Assembly: GCA_029262315.1 (NCBI GenBank)
Contig: JAJCZP010000265.1
Location: forward strand, 33,758-97,757
Length of the DNA: 64,000 nucleotides
DNA from: Deltaproteobacteria bacterium
GTDB lineage: Bacteria; Desulfobacterota; Binatia; UTPRO1
Direction of reading: 5' to 3'
Part shown: piece after piece, positions 53,067-64,000 of the stretch
Position numbering within the stretch: the first letter of the stretch is position 1
How the letters are laid out: every line of letters starts with the position of its first letter
Position numbers and translations under genes: made by a program
The notes under the pieces: generated by a model
Database searches by the model: none
Seen by the model: the letters and a program-made list of their open reading frames with translations, nothing else
What the model was told of the DNA's origin: nothing

Positions 53067-54836
53067 GTGGGGGAGTTGCCTGGCAGCCCGCGCGCTGGTG
53101 AGAAGACGCGCACATTGTGGATCGCCGTCGCGCTTGCTGTGGCGGTTGTCGCGGCCTACCTCCCCGCGCTCGATGGCGAGTTCCTAGGCTGGGACGATAA
53201 CCTCTACGTCACCGAGAATCCTCACATTCGCGACGGACTGTCGGCCGAGACGGTTCGCGCCGTCGTCAGCACCGTACACACCGGCAATTGGATTCCGCTG
53301 ACGTGGTTGTCGCACGCCCTCGACCTCGAGTTGTACGGGCTCGAGCCGCGAGGGCACCATGCGACCGCGCTCGCGCTGCACGTGGCGAACACGATCCTGC
53401 TGTTGCTGATTCTTTGCCAGATGACCGGTGCGATCTGGCAGAGCGCCGTCGTCGCGGCGTTGTTTGGGCTCCATCCCATCCACGTCGAGTCGGTCGCGTG
53501 GGTTTCCGAGCGGAAGGACGTCCTGAGTACGGCATTCTGGCTGCTCGCGACGCTGGCCTACCTACGGTGGGTTCGCCGCCCGTCGGGCGCCCGATGGGGA
53601 GCCGTGGTTGTGGCGTTCGGGTTGGGGTTGCTTGCCAAACCCATGCTGATGACGTTTCCCTGCACCCTGCTTCTCCTCGATTCGTGGCCGCTGCGCCGGT
53701 TGTCGTGGCAGGCTGTCAGGGAAAAGCTGAGCCTCTTCGCGCTGGCGTTGACGATCGGGGGCGTCGCGTTCGTCGCGCAGCGGTCGGCGGGCGCCATGGA
53801 GTTGGCATCGCTGGTGGGTCCAGCCGATCGTGTGGCCAACGCGGTCGTATCGTATGTCCGCTATCTCGGTCTCGCGTTGTGGCCGGTGGGCCTTTCGCCC
53901 TGGTATTCGCATCCCGTGATCGAGGGGCCGCCGCTGGCACCTATGCAGATCGTCGGGGCCGCGGGTTTGCTGGCGGCGCTGAGCGGGCTCGCGATCGCCA
54001 CCCGCCAGCGTTGGCCGTATCTGCTGGTTGGTTGGCTGTGGTACCTGGGAACACTCTTGCCGGTGATCGGGCTGATCCACTTCGGGGCGCACGGGATGGC
54101 GGACCGGTACACCTACGTCCCGATGATCGGCCTCGCCATCGCCGTAGTCTGGGCTGGCGGAGGCGTGGTGGAGTGGGTCGGTGGCGTGATGGGGCGGGTC
54201 GGTGGCGTGGTGGGGTGGGTCGGTGGCGGCGCGCGATCGATCGCCGCGGCGCTCGTCGTTGCGTTGCTCGTCGGACTTGCGGCCGCGACGTGGCGTCAGT
54301 CGCAGGTCTGGCACGATTCGACGACCTTCTGGACCTCGACGATCGAGCGTAACCCGCGTTCGGGCGTCGGACACTACGCGCTGGCCAACATCTATACGCA
54401 GCAGCATCGTGTTCCCGAGGCCATGGCCCACTATCGGCGTGCACTCGAACTCCGCCCGGATCCGTGGAAGTGGCATGTGGAACTGGCCGAGCTGGCGTAC
54501 CGCCACGGTGACCGGGCAACGGCGCAGGCGCACTACGAACTCGCCATCGAGCGCCGGCCGGACGACGCCGTACTGCACGCGGGTCTTGGGAACGTCCTGA
54601 TGCAGGCGCGCCACGATATCGAGGCCCGCCGCCACCTCGAGCGGGCCATCGAGCTCCATCCCGATTTCGCCCAGGCCTACGATCATCTAGGAATAGTGCT
54701 GCAGCGAGCGGGGGAGCGGCGCGAGGCTATCCGTGCCTTCCGCGCCGCGCTTGCGATCGACCCAGGCCTTGCGTCCGCCCGTGCGAATCTGAACATGGTC
54801 CTATCCTCCATGCCCAAAGAAGACCGAGCTGAATGA
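53067..54836 (+). CDS. TMTC-like polytopic protein with C-terminal TPR repeats (GT-C fold)
   Basis: FLGWDDNLYVTENPHI, LFGLHPIHVESVAWVSERKDVLS; about four TPRs at C-terminus. Confidence 0.9.
   Translation: MGELPGSPRAGEKTRTLWIAVALAVAVVAAYLPALDGEFLGWDDNLYVTENPHIRDGLSAETVRAVVSTVHTGNWIPLTWLSHALDLELYGLEPRGHHATALALHVANTILLLLILCQMTGAIWQSAVVAALFGLHPIHVESVAWVSERKDVLSTAFWLLATLAYLRWVRRPSGARWGAVVVAFGLGLLAKPMLMTFPCTLLLLDSWPLRRLSWQAVREKLSLFALALTIGGVAFVAQRSAGAMELASLVGPADRVANAVVSYVRYLGLALWPVGLSPWYSHPVIEGPPLAPMQIVGAAGLLAALSGLAIATRQRWPYLLVGWLWYLGTLLPVIGLIHFGAHGMADRYTYVPMIGLAIAVVWAGGGVVEWVGGVMGRVGGVVGWVGGGARSIAAALVVALLVGLAAATWRQSQVWHDSTTFWTSTIERNPRSGVGHYALANIYTQQHRVPEAMAHYRRALELRPDPWKWHVELAELAYRHGDRATAQAHYELAIERRPDDAVLHAGLGNVLMQARHDIEARRHLERAIELHPDFAQAYDHLGIVLQRAGERREAIRAFRAALAIDPGLASARANLNMVLSSMPKEDRAE
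54162..54224 (+). repeat. in-frame 21-bp tandem repeat, 3 copies, inside the TMTC-like gene
   Basis: ggcgtggtggagtgggtcggt / ggcgtgatggggcgggtcggt / ggcgtggtggggtgggtcggt. Confidence 0.95.
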
Positions 54837-55567
54837 CCAAGACGGTCGCCATCATCCCGGCACGGTACGGATCGTCCCGACTTCCTGGGAAGCCTCTCGA
54901 GCAGATTGGTGGCCGCCCGATGATTCAGCGTGTGTACGAACAGACTCTGGCGGCGGAAGGGATCGGGCGGGTGCTCGTGGCGACGGATGATGCCCGCATC
55001 GCGGCCGCGGTGCGCGCCTTTGGGGGCGAGCTGGCCATCACTGGGGAGCACGCGACCGGCACGGATCGGCTGGCGGAGGTCGCGGGGACGTTGGACGCCG
55101 AGATCGTCGTCAACGTGCAGGGCGACCTGCCACTGATCGAGCCGGCCACCATCGCCCGCTGCGTGCGGCCACTCCACGACGATCCGAAGGCCGGGATGGC
55201 GAGTCCGATGACGCCCATTCGTGACCACACCGAGTTCGAGAATCCTCACGTCGTCAAGGTCGTGGTCGACGGCGAGGGCTGTGCCCTCTACTTTTCCAGA
55301 AGCCCGGTGCCCTATTGGCGAGGCGGAATGCCCGCCGGCGTGGTCGGCCGGCGCCATATCGGCATCTACGCCTATCGCCGGCCCCTGTTGCTGGAGCTCG
55401 CGCGGGCGCCGCGATCGGCTCTCGAGCAGGCCGAAGAGCTGGAACAGCTGCGCGCACTGGAGCGGGGAGTGCGCATTCGCATGATCGAAGTTGACAGTGC
55501 GCCTCCGGAGGTGGATACACCGGAAGACCTCGCGCGGGTGCGGCGCATAGTGGAGGGATCCGGATGA
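54833..55567 (+). CDS. kdsB: 3-deoxy-manno-octulosonate cytidylyltransferase
   Basis: IIPARYGSSRLPGKPLEQIGGRPMIQRVYEQ. Confidence 0.95.
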   Translation: MTKTVAIIPARYGSSRLPGKPLEQIGGRPMIQRVYEQTLAAEGIGRVLVATDDARIAAAVRAFGGELAITGEHATGTDRLAEVAGTLDAEIVVNVQGDLPLIEPATIARCVRPLHDDPKAGMASPMTPIRDHTEFENPHVVKVVVDGEGCALYFSRSPVPYWRGGMPAGVVGRRHIGIYAYRRPLLLELARAPRSALEQAEELEQLRALERGVRIRMIEVDSAPPEVDTPEDLARVRRIVEGSG

Positions 55568-55614
55568 GCATGAGGAATTCACATCCCCGTACGAGCCGTC
55601 TCGGCAACCCCTGA

Positions 55615-57273
<1,659 letters not shown>

Positions 57274-57276
57274 CAG

Positions 57277-58113
57277 GTGGCGGATCAGCACGCAGTTCAG
57301 GTTGGCCCTGTTACATTCTCGGCCTCGGCTCCGTTGGCTTTGATTGCCGGCCCGTGTGTCATCGAGAGCCGAGACTCCACGTTGCGCCATGCCGAGCGGC
57401 TACGCGATCTCACGCGCCAGCTCGGCGTACCGTTCGTGTTCAAGTCGTCGTTCGACAAGGCCAACCGGACCTCGGGCGCGAGTTTTCGCGGTCTGGGGAT
57501 GGACGCCGGACTGGCGATCCTGGACGAGGTGCGGCGCGAGCTCGGCGTGCCCGTGCTCACCGACATCCATGAGACGGCCCAGGTGCCGGCGGTCGCCGCA
57601 TCCGTCGACGTCCTGCAGACCCCGGCATTTCTCTGTCGCCAGACAGATTTTCTGGCGGCGGTCGTTGCGAGTGGGAAGCCGGTCAACGTGAAGAAAGGGC
57701 AGTTCTTGTCTCCGGTCGAGATGGAGCATGTGATTGCCAAAGCGACCTCGGGTGACAATCAACAGATTCTCGTCACCGAGCGCGGTACGAGTTTCGGCTA
57801 TCAAAATCTGGTGGTCGACATGCGCTCGCTCGCGATCCTGCGCGGCTTCGGCTATCCGGTCGTCTTCGATGCGACCCACAGCGTGCAGCTTCCCGGTGGT
57901 GCCGGGGGCGCTTCGAGTGGGCAGCGCGAGTTCGTTCCGACACTAGCGCGTGCCGCGGTGGCCGCGGGCGTTGCCGGCGTCTTCATGGAAGTGCACGAGG
58001 ATCCGGATCGCGCGCTCAGCGACGGTCCGAATTCGGTGCGGCTGGACGCGTTGCCGGCTCTTCTCGCGCAGCTCGTCGCGCTCGATCGGATCGTGAAGCA
58101 ATGGGACGTGTGA
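57277..58113 (+). CDS. kdsA: 3-deoxy-8-phosphooctulonate synthase
   Basis: [34 protein letters not shown]. Confidence 0.96.
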   Translation: MADQHAVQVGPVTFSASAPLALIAGPCVIESRDSTLRHAERLRDLTRQLGVPFVFKSSFDKANRTSGASFRGLGMDAGLAILDEVRRELGVPVLTDIHETAQVPAVAASVDVLQTPAFLCRQTDFLAAVVASGKPVNVKKGQFLSPVEMEHVIAKATSGDNQQILVTERGTSFGYQNLVVDMRSLAILRGFGYPVVFDATHSVQLPGGAGGASSGQREFVPTLARAAVAAGVAGVFMEVHEDPDRALSDGPNSVRLDALPALLAQLVALDRIVKQWDV

Positions 58114-59090
58114 AGCAGGCGGGCGCACCCGCGCAGAGTCTCGGGCACGCACGTCGTGTGCTGGCGATCGAGTCGGCGGCGATCGATGCCGTATCCAATC
58201 GTCTCGACGAGGCATTCGTCCAGGCGGTCGACCTCATGGCCGCCTCCCAAGGGAAGATCGTCGTGACGGGCATGGGGAAGTCCGGACACATCTGTCGGAA
58301 GATCGCCGCGACGCTCGCGAGTACTGGAACCCCCTCGTTCTTTCTGCACTCGGCGGAAGCACTGCACGGGGATCTCGGGATGCTTGCCCGTCAGGACCTG
58401 GTACTGGCGATTTCGAATAGCGGTGAGACCCGCGAGGTCATCGACCTCCTGCCGGCGACCAAACGCCTCGGCGTGCCGCTGGTCGTGTTGACAGGAGACC
58501 CCGGCTCCACGCTTGGACGTGCCGCCGACGTGGTCCTCGACGTGAGCGTCGCCGAGGAGGCGTGTCCGATGGGCCTGGCGCCGACTGCGAGTACGACCGT
58601 CACCCTCGCGCTTGGTGATGCGCTGGCCGTTGTGCTTCTCCAGCAGCGCGGTTTTCGCTCTGAAGATTTCGCGACGCTGCATCCTGCGGGTGCGCTCGGA
58701 CGGAAGCTCCTTCGGGTCGCGGATCTCATGCACGTTGGTGCCGCGGTGCCGACGGTCGCGCTCGACGCCCCCATGCGCGACGTGTTGTCGGCGATTGGCT
58801 CCAAGGGATTGGGCACTACGTGTGTCGTTGATGCTGGTGGGGCACTTGCCGGTGTTGTGACCGATGGCGATGTGCGGCGGGCGCTCGCGGATGCGGAGGA
58901 TACTCTTGCGCGGACGGCGGCGAGTGTGATGAACGCCGCGCCGAAGACCATACCGGGGGACGCGTTGGCGGCGACCGCCGTCGCCCTCATGGAGCGGCAC
59001 GCGATCACGTCCCTGGTCATCGTCGACGATGCCAAGCGCCCCCTTGGCCTCATTCACCTTCACGACCTGCTGCGGGCGGGGGTCGTCTAG
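58101..59090 (+). CDS. kdsD: arabinose-5-phosphate isomerase (SIS + CBS)
   Basis: [39 protein letters not shown]. Confidence 0.95.
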   Translation: MGRVKQAGAPAQSLGHARRVLAIESAAIDAVSNRLDEAFVQAVDLMAASQGKIVVTGMGKSGHICRKIAATLASTGTPSFFLHSAEALHGDLGMLARQDLVLAISNSGETREVIDLLPATKRLGVPLVVLTGDPGSTLGRAADVVLDVSVAEEACPMGLAPTASTTVTLALGDALAVVLLQQRGFRSEDFATLHPAGALGRKLLRVADLMHVGAAVPTVALDAPMRDVLSAIGSKGLGTTCVVDAGGALAGVVTDGDVRRALADAEDTLARTAASVMNAAPKTIPGDALAATAVALMERHAITSLVIVDDAKRPLGLIHLHDLLRAGVV

Positions 59091-59226
59091 GCGGGTGTCG
59101 CTGGGTCTCGATCTCGCGTCGTGGGTCGGCGGAATGGGTCTGGTGTCAGTCCCGTCGTTGGAAGGTGGGACGCCTCCAGCAAGGCCATGACTTTACTATG
59201 TGGATGCTGGATGGTACTCTTTTTGC

Positions 59227-59862
59227 ATGCCGCGTGTCTCCCGCCCATTCTTCAACCGCCGAAGGGTGCGAACCGGGCTCGGGATCGTTCTCCTGCTGTC
59301 GGTTGGGGGGATCGGCGTACAGCTGATCCGGAGCCAGTGGGCCCAGTACCTCCGCAAGCTGAGTACGGGAGACATCATCGAACTCCTGCCCGAGGTCGCC
59401 CAGCGTATTCAGAATTTCCGCCGGGTGAAGATGGAGGGGGATCGGATGGCTTGGGAGGTGGCCGCGCGCGAGGCGCGCTACTTCGAGGAAGAGGACGCGA
59501 TCGTCGTGACCGATCCGAAGGTGAGCTTCTACCTGGAGGAGGGGGACGGTGCCATTTCAGTCTCCGGGGCCACCGGAAGGATCGTGCTGAATGGTCGTGA
59601 AATGGATCGCGCTGAGCTGGAAGGCGGCATCGAGGTGCGATTTCGTGACTATCTGGTCCAAACTGAGCTTGCGGTCTACGACCGCGAGCTTGGCACCGTG
59701 GTTTCGCCGCAAGAGGTATCCGTCACGAGTGAGGGATTGACGCTTACCGGTGGTGCCATGACGGTCGAGATGGATGCGCAAAAGATGCGGATCGACGGGG
59801 CGGTCGAGACGGTGTTTCGCGATTCCGGAAAGAAGGAGGGGGCCGATGCGGGGTCGATGTGA
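59227..59862 (+). CDS. lptC: LPS export periplasmic protein LptC
   Basis: single N-terminal TM, LptC-like beta-jellyroll repeats, position before lptA. Confidence 0.85.
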   Translation: MPRVSRPFFNRRRVRTGLGIVLLLSVGGIGVQLIRSQWAQYLRKLSTGDIIELLPEVAQRIQNFRRVKMEGDRMAWEVAAREARYFEEEDAIVVTDPKVSFYLEEGDGAISVSGATGRIVLNGREMDRAELEGGIEVRFRDYLVQTELAVYDRELGTVVSPQEVSVTSEGLTLTGGAMTVEMDAQKMRIDGAVETVFRDSGKKEGADAGSM

Positions 59863-60550
59863 CGCGCTCCTGATTGCACTCGCCATGCTCGGCCTGGTCG
59901 TACCCGCGGTGTGGGCCGAGGAGGACGCTTCCGATTCCCCCTTTGGCGCGTTGTCGGCACGGTCGCAAGACGGTCCGATCACGATCAAGTCGGATTCTCT
60001 CGAGCTCGACTATCGAGCGGCGACATTGACGTATCTAGGGAACGTCCATGTGACCCAGGGCGACATGGTGCTCACGAGCGACCGGTTGGCGATCGCGTTT
60101 CACCAGGGCGTGCTCGACGGAGGCGTCCCCGCGTCGGAGGAGCAGGAACCAAGTGGTCGCGCCCGTGACCGTATTCGGGAGATCGTCGCCGATGGCCACG
60201 TCCGCATCGAGCAGGAGCAGCGGGTCGCGACTGGCAAGCGCGCCGTGTTCGATCACGGCAAGCAGACCATCGTGCTGAGCGACAACGCGGTGCTCGAGGA
60301 AGGACCAAATCAGGTAAGTGGCGAGCGGATCGTCGTGTATCTGAACGAGCAGCGGAGCGTCATCGAGAGCGGCGCGAAGGCCCGGGTCCAGGCCGTATTG
60401 TACCCGGAGACGGTCGACGAGGAGGCCATCGCCGAGGCCGAGAAGCCGCCGGCACCGGATGTTCAGGCCGAGGCCGAGGTCGAGGGACCCGACGCCCTGG
60501 CTGCCACTGGAGAGCGCCCGACCCTCGATACGGGAGACGTCCCGCGATGA
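59846..60550 (+). CDS. lptA: LPS transport periplasmic protein LptA (OstA-like)
   Basis: [38 protein letters not shown]. Confidence 0.9.
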   Translation: MRGRCDALLIALAMLGLVVPAVWAEEDASDSPFGALSARSQDGPITIKSDSLELDYRAATLTYLGNVHVTQGDMVLTSDRLAIAFHQGVLDGGVPASEEQEPSGRARDRIREIVADGHVRIEQEQRVATGKRAVFDHGKQTIVLSDNAVLEEGPNQVSGERIVVYLNEQRSVIESGAKARVQAVLYPETVDEEAIAEAEKPPAPDVQAEAEVEGPDALAATGERPTLDTGDVPR

Positions 60551-61281
60551 CGAAGCCGGTCGCTCTGTTGACGGCGGAGGGAATCGACAAGTCGTTCGGT
60601 GGGCGCAAGGTGCTTGGTGGAGTCTCGATCCGCGTTGCGGGTGGAGAGGTCGTCGGGCTGCTCGGCCCGAACGGTGCCGGCAAGACGACCACCTTTTACA
60701 GCATCGTCGGTCTGGTCCGACCCGACGCTGGGAAGGTCCAGCTCGACGGTCGAGATCTCACCGATCTGCCGATGTATCAGCGTGCCCGGGCGGGCATTAG
60801 CTACCTGCCTCAAGAGGCTTCGGTGTTTCGCAAGCTGACCGTGCAAGACAACATCATGGCAATACTGGAGACCTTGCCGATTTCTGCCGAAGAACGTCAG
60901 GTGCGCCTCTGGAAACTACTCGAAGAGCTCAGCATCGCTCATCTGGCGAAGACCAAGGCATATGCTTTGTCAGGTGGCGAGCGTCGGCGTCTCGAGATCA
61001 CCCGGGCCCTCGTCATCTCGCCAACCTTCATGCTTCTGGATGAGCCCTTCGCTGGCATCGATCCCATCGCGGTGCTCGATATTCAGACCATCGTTCGGCA
61101 GTTGCGCGATCGTGGGATCGGCGTGTTGATCACCGACCACAACGTTCGCGAGACCCTGGGCATCTGCGACCGAGCCTACATTCTGAACGAGGGTGCGATT
61201 CTCGAAGAGGGTGTTCCGACGCACCTCGCGGCGAGCCAACAGGCACGCGAACTCTATCTCGGGGAGCGCTTCAGCCTCTAA
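60547..61281 (+). CDS. lptB: LPS export ABC transporter ATPase
   Basis: [40 protein letters not shown]. Confidence 0.97.
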   Translation: MTKPVALLTAEGIDKSFGGRKVLGGVSIRVAGGEVVGLLGPNGAGKTTTFYSIVGLVRPDAGKVQLDGRDLTDLPMYQRARAGISYLPQEASVFRKLTVQDNIMAILETLPISAEERQVRLWKLLEELSIAHLAKTKAYALSGGERRRLEITRALVISPTFMLLDEPFAGIDPIAVLDIQTIVRQLRDRGIGVLITDHNVRETLGICDRAYILNEGAILEEGVPTHLAASQQARELYLGERFSL

Positions 61282-61283
61282 CC

Positions 61284-62765
61284 ATGGCACTCGAAACCAA
61301 ACTCTACCAGAAGCTGACGCAGCAGTTGGTCATGACGCCGCAGCTGCGCATGGCCATCAAGATTCTCCAGGTCGGTCGGATGGAGCTCGAGGCGTTGATC
61401 GTCGACGAGATGGCACAGAATCCCGTGCTCGAGGAGTCCGCGGAGAGCGTCGAAGAGCCCAAGCTCGAAACCGAGGTGCCGACCGTCGATGGACAAGATG
61501 GCCCTGCGGCTTCCAGTGAGGAATGGCAGCCATCCGCCGACGCCGCGCCCGAGGTCTCCAAAGCCGACGAACTCGGCGAAATTGACTGGAAGGACTACGT
61601 CGAGAACTACGGCAATGATTTCCACTCTGCGCCGTCGGGAAGTCGTATCGACCGCGACGACGACAAACGTCCAGGGCTCGAGAACGCGCTCGTCGACAAC
61701 AACTCCCTGACCGAGCACCTCATGTGGCAGCTACGGCTGGCCGATGTGAGCGATGCCGATCGCATGTTGGGGGCAATGCTGATCGCCAGTCTCGACGGCG
61801 ACGGTTACCTACGGCTACCCCTCGAAGAGCTCGCGTTCATGGGCGCCGTCGAGCTCGTCGACGTCGAGCGCGTACTGCATCACGTGCAGACCTACGATCC
61901 CCCCGGCGTCGCCTCGCAATCGTTGGCCGAATGCCTCCTGACCCAGCTCCGGCAGCGCGGCCTCGCCGACACGCTGGCCGCGACCCTGATCCGGGATCAC
62001 CTGCCGGCGCTCGAGGGGAGACGATTCGACAAGCTGTCGCGGGAGTTGAAGGTTTCGATGCCTGAAATCGCCGAGGCGCAGCGGGTCATCGGATCTTTGG
62101 AGCCGAAACCCGGCCGCGACTACGGCGACGGGGACATTCGTTACATCACGCCCGATGTGTACATTCACAAGGTCGCCGACGAGCTGGTCATCACGCTGAA
62201 TGACGAAGGGCTCCCGCGTCTGCGGATCAGCCAATTCTATCGTCAGGTCCTCGGGCGCGGAGAGGCGACGGAGGCCAAAGGCTACATTCAGGACAAGGTG
62301 CGGGCCGCCGCATGGCTCATCAAGAGCATCCATCAGCGCCAGCGGACGCTCTACATGGTCGCGCAGTCCATCATCAAGTTTCAGCGCGAGTTCTTCGACC
62401 ATGGCGTTTCGCATCTCCGCCCTCTGGTCCTCAAGGATGTGGCCAACGACATTGGCATGCACGAGTCGACCGTGAGTCGTGCGACCGCCAACAAGTACGC
62501 GCACACGCCGCAGGGTATCTTCGAGCTCAAGTATTTCTTTACCTCGAGCTTGCGGAGTACGGATGGTGAGGACGTCTCCGCGGAGAGCGTTCGCAAGAAG
62601 ATTCGCGAGATCATCGGGGCCGAGGATCCGAAGAGTCCCTTCAGCGATCAGTCGATCGCCGAGCATCTGGCGAAGGACCACATTGATATTGCCCGCCGAA
62701 CCGTTGCAAAGTATCGAGAGTTGATGGGCATTCTGCCCTCGTCCAAACGCAAACAATTCTGCTGA
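61284..62765 (+). CDS. rpoN: RNA polymerase sigma-54 factor
   Basis: Q-rich N-terminus and RpoN box ARRTVAKYRE. Confidence 0.97.
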   Translation: MALETKLYQKLTQQLVMTPQLRMAIKILQVGRMELEALIVDEMAQNPVLEESAESVEEPKLETEVPTVDGQDGPAASSEEWQPSADAAPEVSKADELGEIDWKDYVENYGNDFHSAPSGSRIDRDDDKRPGLENALVDNNSLTEHLMWQLRLADVSDADRMLGAMLIASLDGDGYLRLPLEELAFMGAVELVDVERVLHHVQTYDPPGVASQSLAECLLTQLRQRGLADTLAATLIRDHLPALEGRRFDKLSRELKVSMPEIAEAQRVIGSLEPKPGRDYGDGDIRYITPDVYIHKVADELVITLNDEGLPRLRISQFYRQVLGRGEATEAKGYIQDKVRAAAWLIKSIHQRQRTLYMVAQSIIKFQREFFDHGVSHLRPLVLKDVANDIGMHESTVSRATANKYAHTPQGIFELKYFFTSSLRSTDGEDVSAESVRKKIREIIGAEDPKSPFSDQSIAEHLAKDHIDIARRTVAKYRELMGILPSSKRKQFC

Positions 62766-62800
62766 GCACGCCGTCCGCACGGTCGGCGATGGGGGGCGTC

Positions 62801-63397
62801 ATGCCGATTACCGTGACCTTCCGCCACATCGAGGCGACCGCCGCGTTGCGCCGCCATGCCGAGAAGCGAGTGCGGCACGTCGCGAAGTACGTCCATCAAT
62901 TGATGGACGCCCATGTGACGTTGTCCGTGCTCAAGCGGCGGCACATCGCGGAGATCGTCCTCACGGCCGATCGGAAGACGCTCAAAGCGAAGGAGGTCAC
63001 CGACGACCTCTACTCTGCGATCGATCTCGCGACCGACAAGCTGGCACAGCAGGCCCGTCGCAATACCGGGAAGCTCAAGAGTCACAAGGTCGGGGTAGGG
63101 AAGCGCGCCTCACGTCCGACCTCTCCCGAGGCCGAAGAGGCCGCGCCAGTGCCCACCGGCGGGAGCTTCCGCATGGACGTCATCCGCGCCGAGTCCTTCA
63201 ACCGCCGCAAGGGTCCGGACGTCATCCGCTCGAAACGCCTCCCGGTGAAGCCGATGTCGATCGAAGAGGCGGTCATGCAGATGGATCTGATGAGCAGCGA
63301 GTTCCTCGTCTTCCGGAACGCCGCCAACGGAGGGGTTGCTGTCGTTTGCCGGCGGAAGGATGGGCACTACGGGCTCATCGAGCCCGAGGAGGCTTGA
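62801..63397 (+). CDS. hpf: ribosome hibernation-promoting factor (long form)
   Basis: HPF/RaiA N-domain and C-terminal PMSIEEAVMQMDLMSSEFLVFRNA. Confidence 0.92.
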   Translation: MPITVTFRHIEATAALRRHAEKRVRHVAKYVHQLMDAHVTLSVLKRRHIAEIVLTADRKTLKAKEVTDDLYSAIDLATDKLAQQARRNTGKLKSHKVGVGKRASRPTSPEAEEAAPVPTGGSFRMDVIRAESFNRRKGPDVIRSKRLPVKPMSIEEAVMQMDLMSSEFLVFRNAANGGVAVVCRRKDGHYGLIEPEEA

Positions 63398-63457
63398 CCC
63401 TGCGCCCCGCGACTTTTGCTCACCGTCCCTTGCTGCGCTATACCTGAGCCGCTGCCG

Positions 63458-63919
63458 ATGAAGATCCTCGACATCTTGGTATCCGAGGCCATCGTTCCGG
63501 AGATGCGTGCGACATCGAAGGACGAAGCGCTCGACGAGCTAGCGTCCGCAGTGGTCGGGCTCCGTCCCGACATCGACCGCGCGCGGCTCGTCGATGTGCT
63601 GCGCGATCGTGAAGAACTCGGGAGCACGGCCATCGGAGAGGGGATCGCCATCCCTCATGGCAAGCTCTCCGGCGTGCAGGAGGTGCTAGCCGCGTTCGGT
63701 CGCAGCCCGAGCGGTATCGACTTCGATTCTCTCGACGGCGGGCCGACCCACTTGTTCTTTCTCTTGGTCGCGCCCGAGGACTCGGCGGGATTGCACCTCA
63801 AGGCGCTCGCCCGAGTCTCGCGGCTGTTGAAGGACGCTGAATTTCGTCAACGGTTGCTCGCGGGGACTTCCCGCGATGAGTTGTACGCCGCCATCAAATC
63901 CGAAGACGAAAAATACTAG
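63458..63919 (+). CDS. ptsN: PTS EIIA (nitrogen-type) protein
   Basis: LGSTAIGEGIAIPHGKL active-site His motif. Confidence 0.92.
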   Translation: MKILDILVSEAIVPEMRATSKDEALDELASAVVGLRPDIDRARLVDVLRDREELGSTAIGEGIAIPHGKLSGVQEVLAAFGRSPSGIDFDSLDGGPTHLFFLLVAPEDSAGLHLKALARVSRLLKDAEFRQRLLAGTSRDELYAAIKSEDEKY

Positions 63920-64000
63920 GCGCTCGGCGGCGGCAGCGGGGGGGGGGGGCGGCGGACGCGGGCTCCGCGGCACGACCAAAACGGGGATGGGGGGGGGGGC

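Overview
The window is about 64 kb of high-GC, densely coded DNA from a diderm (LPS-making) bacterium. Affiliation with a deltaproteobacterial/Binatota/Myxococcota-like lineage is only my inference. It has three parts. (1) 0-10.5 kb: housekeeping and unknown genes, including plsC, an esterase, two HAD phosphatases, a PTPS/QueD-family protein with an ExxHGH motif, pepA, a Thr-type sulfatase-fold protein, pepP, and small unknown proteins. (2) 10.6-54.8 kb: a large glycan/surface-glycosylation region. It holds many GT2/GT4 glycosyltransferases, at least four DPM1-like sugar-phosphate-polyprenol synthase candidates, a flippase, an acyltransferase-3, SAM methyltransferases and an RmlD-like reductase. 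It also encodes seven polytopic GT-C-like proteins; four of these form one paralogous family and two of the four carry C-terminal HEAT-type solenoids. aceE, a membrane/spermidine-synthase-like fusion, an NYN-domain protein, a lytic transglycosylase and a strongly signalled secreted protein are interspersed. (3) 54.8-63.9 kb: a conserved Kdo/LPS-transport/rpoN block, kdsB-pyrG-kdsA-kdsD-lptC-lptA-lptB-rpoN-hpf-ptsN, without a kdsC at its usual place. The most interesting signals are: the modular GT-C paralogue family with HEAT (and, in a TMTC-like protein, TPR) tails; alkaline-phosphatase-fold 'sulfatases' that have Thr where formylglycine sulfatases have Cys; an isolated transcription unit for an unknown secreted protein; and a recurring -10-like box placed 6-9 nt before start codons, suggesting leaderless transcripts. 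I saw no CRISPR array, rRNA, tRNA or transposase.
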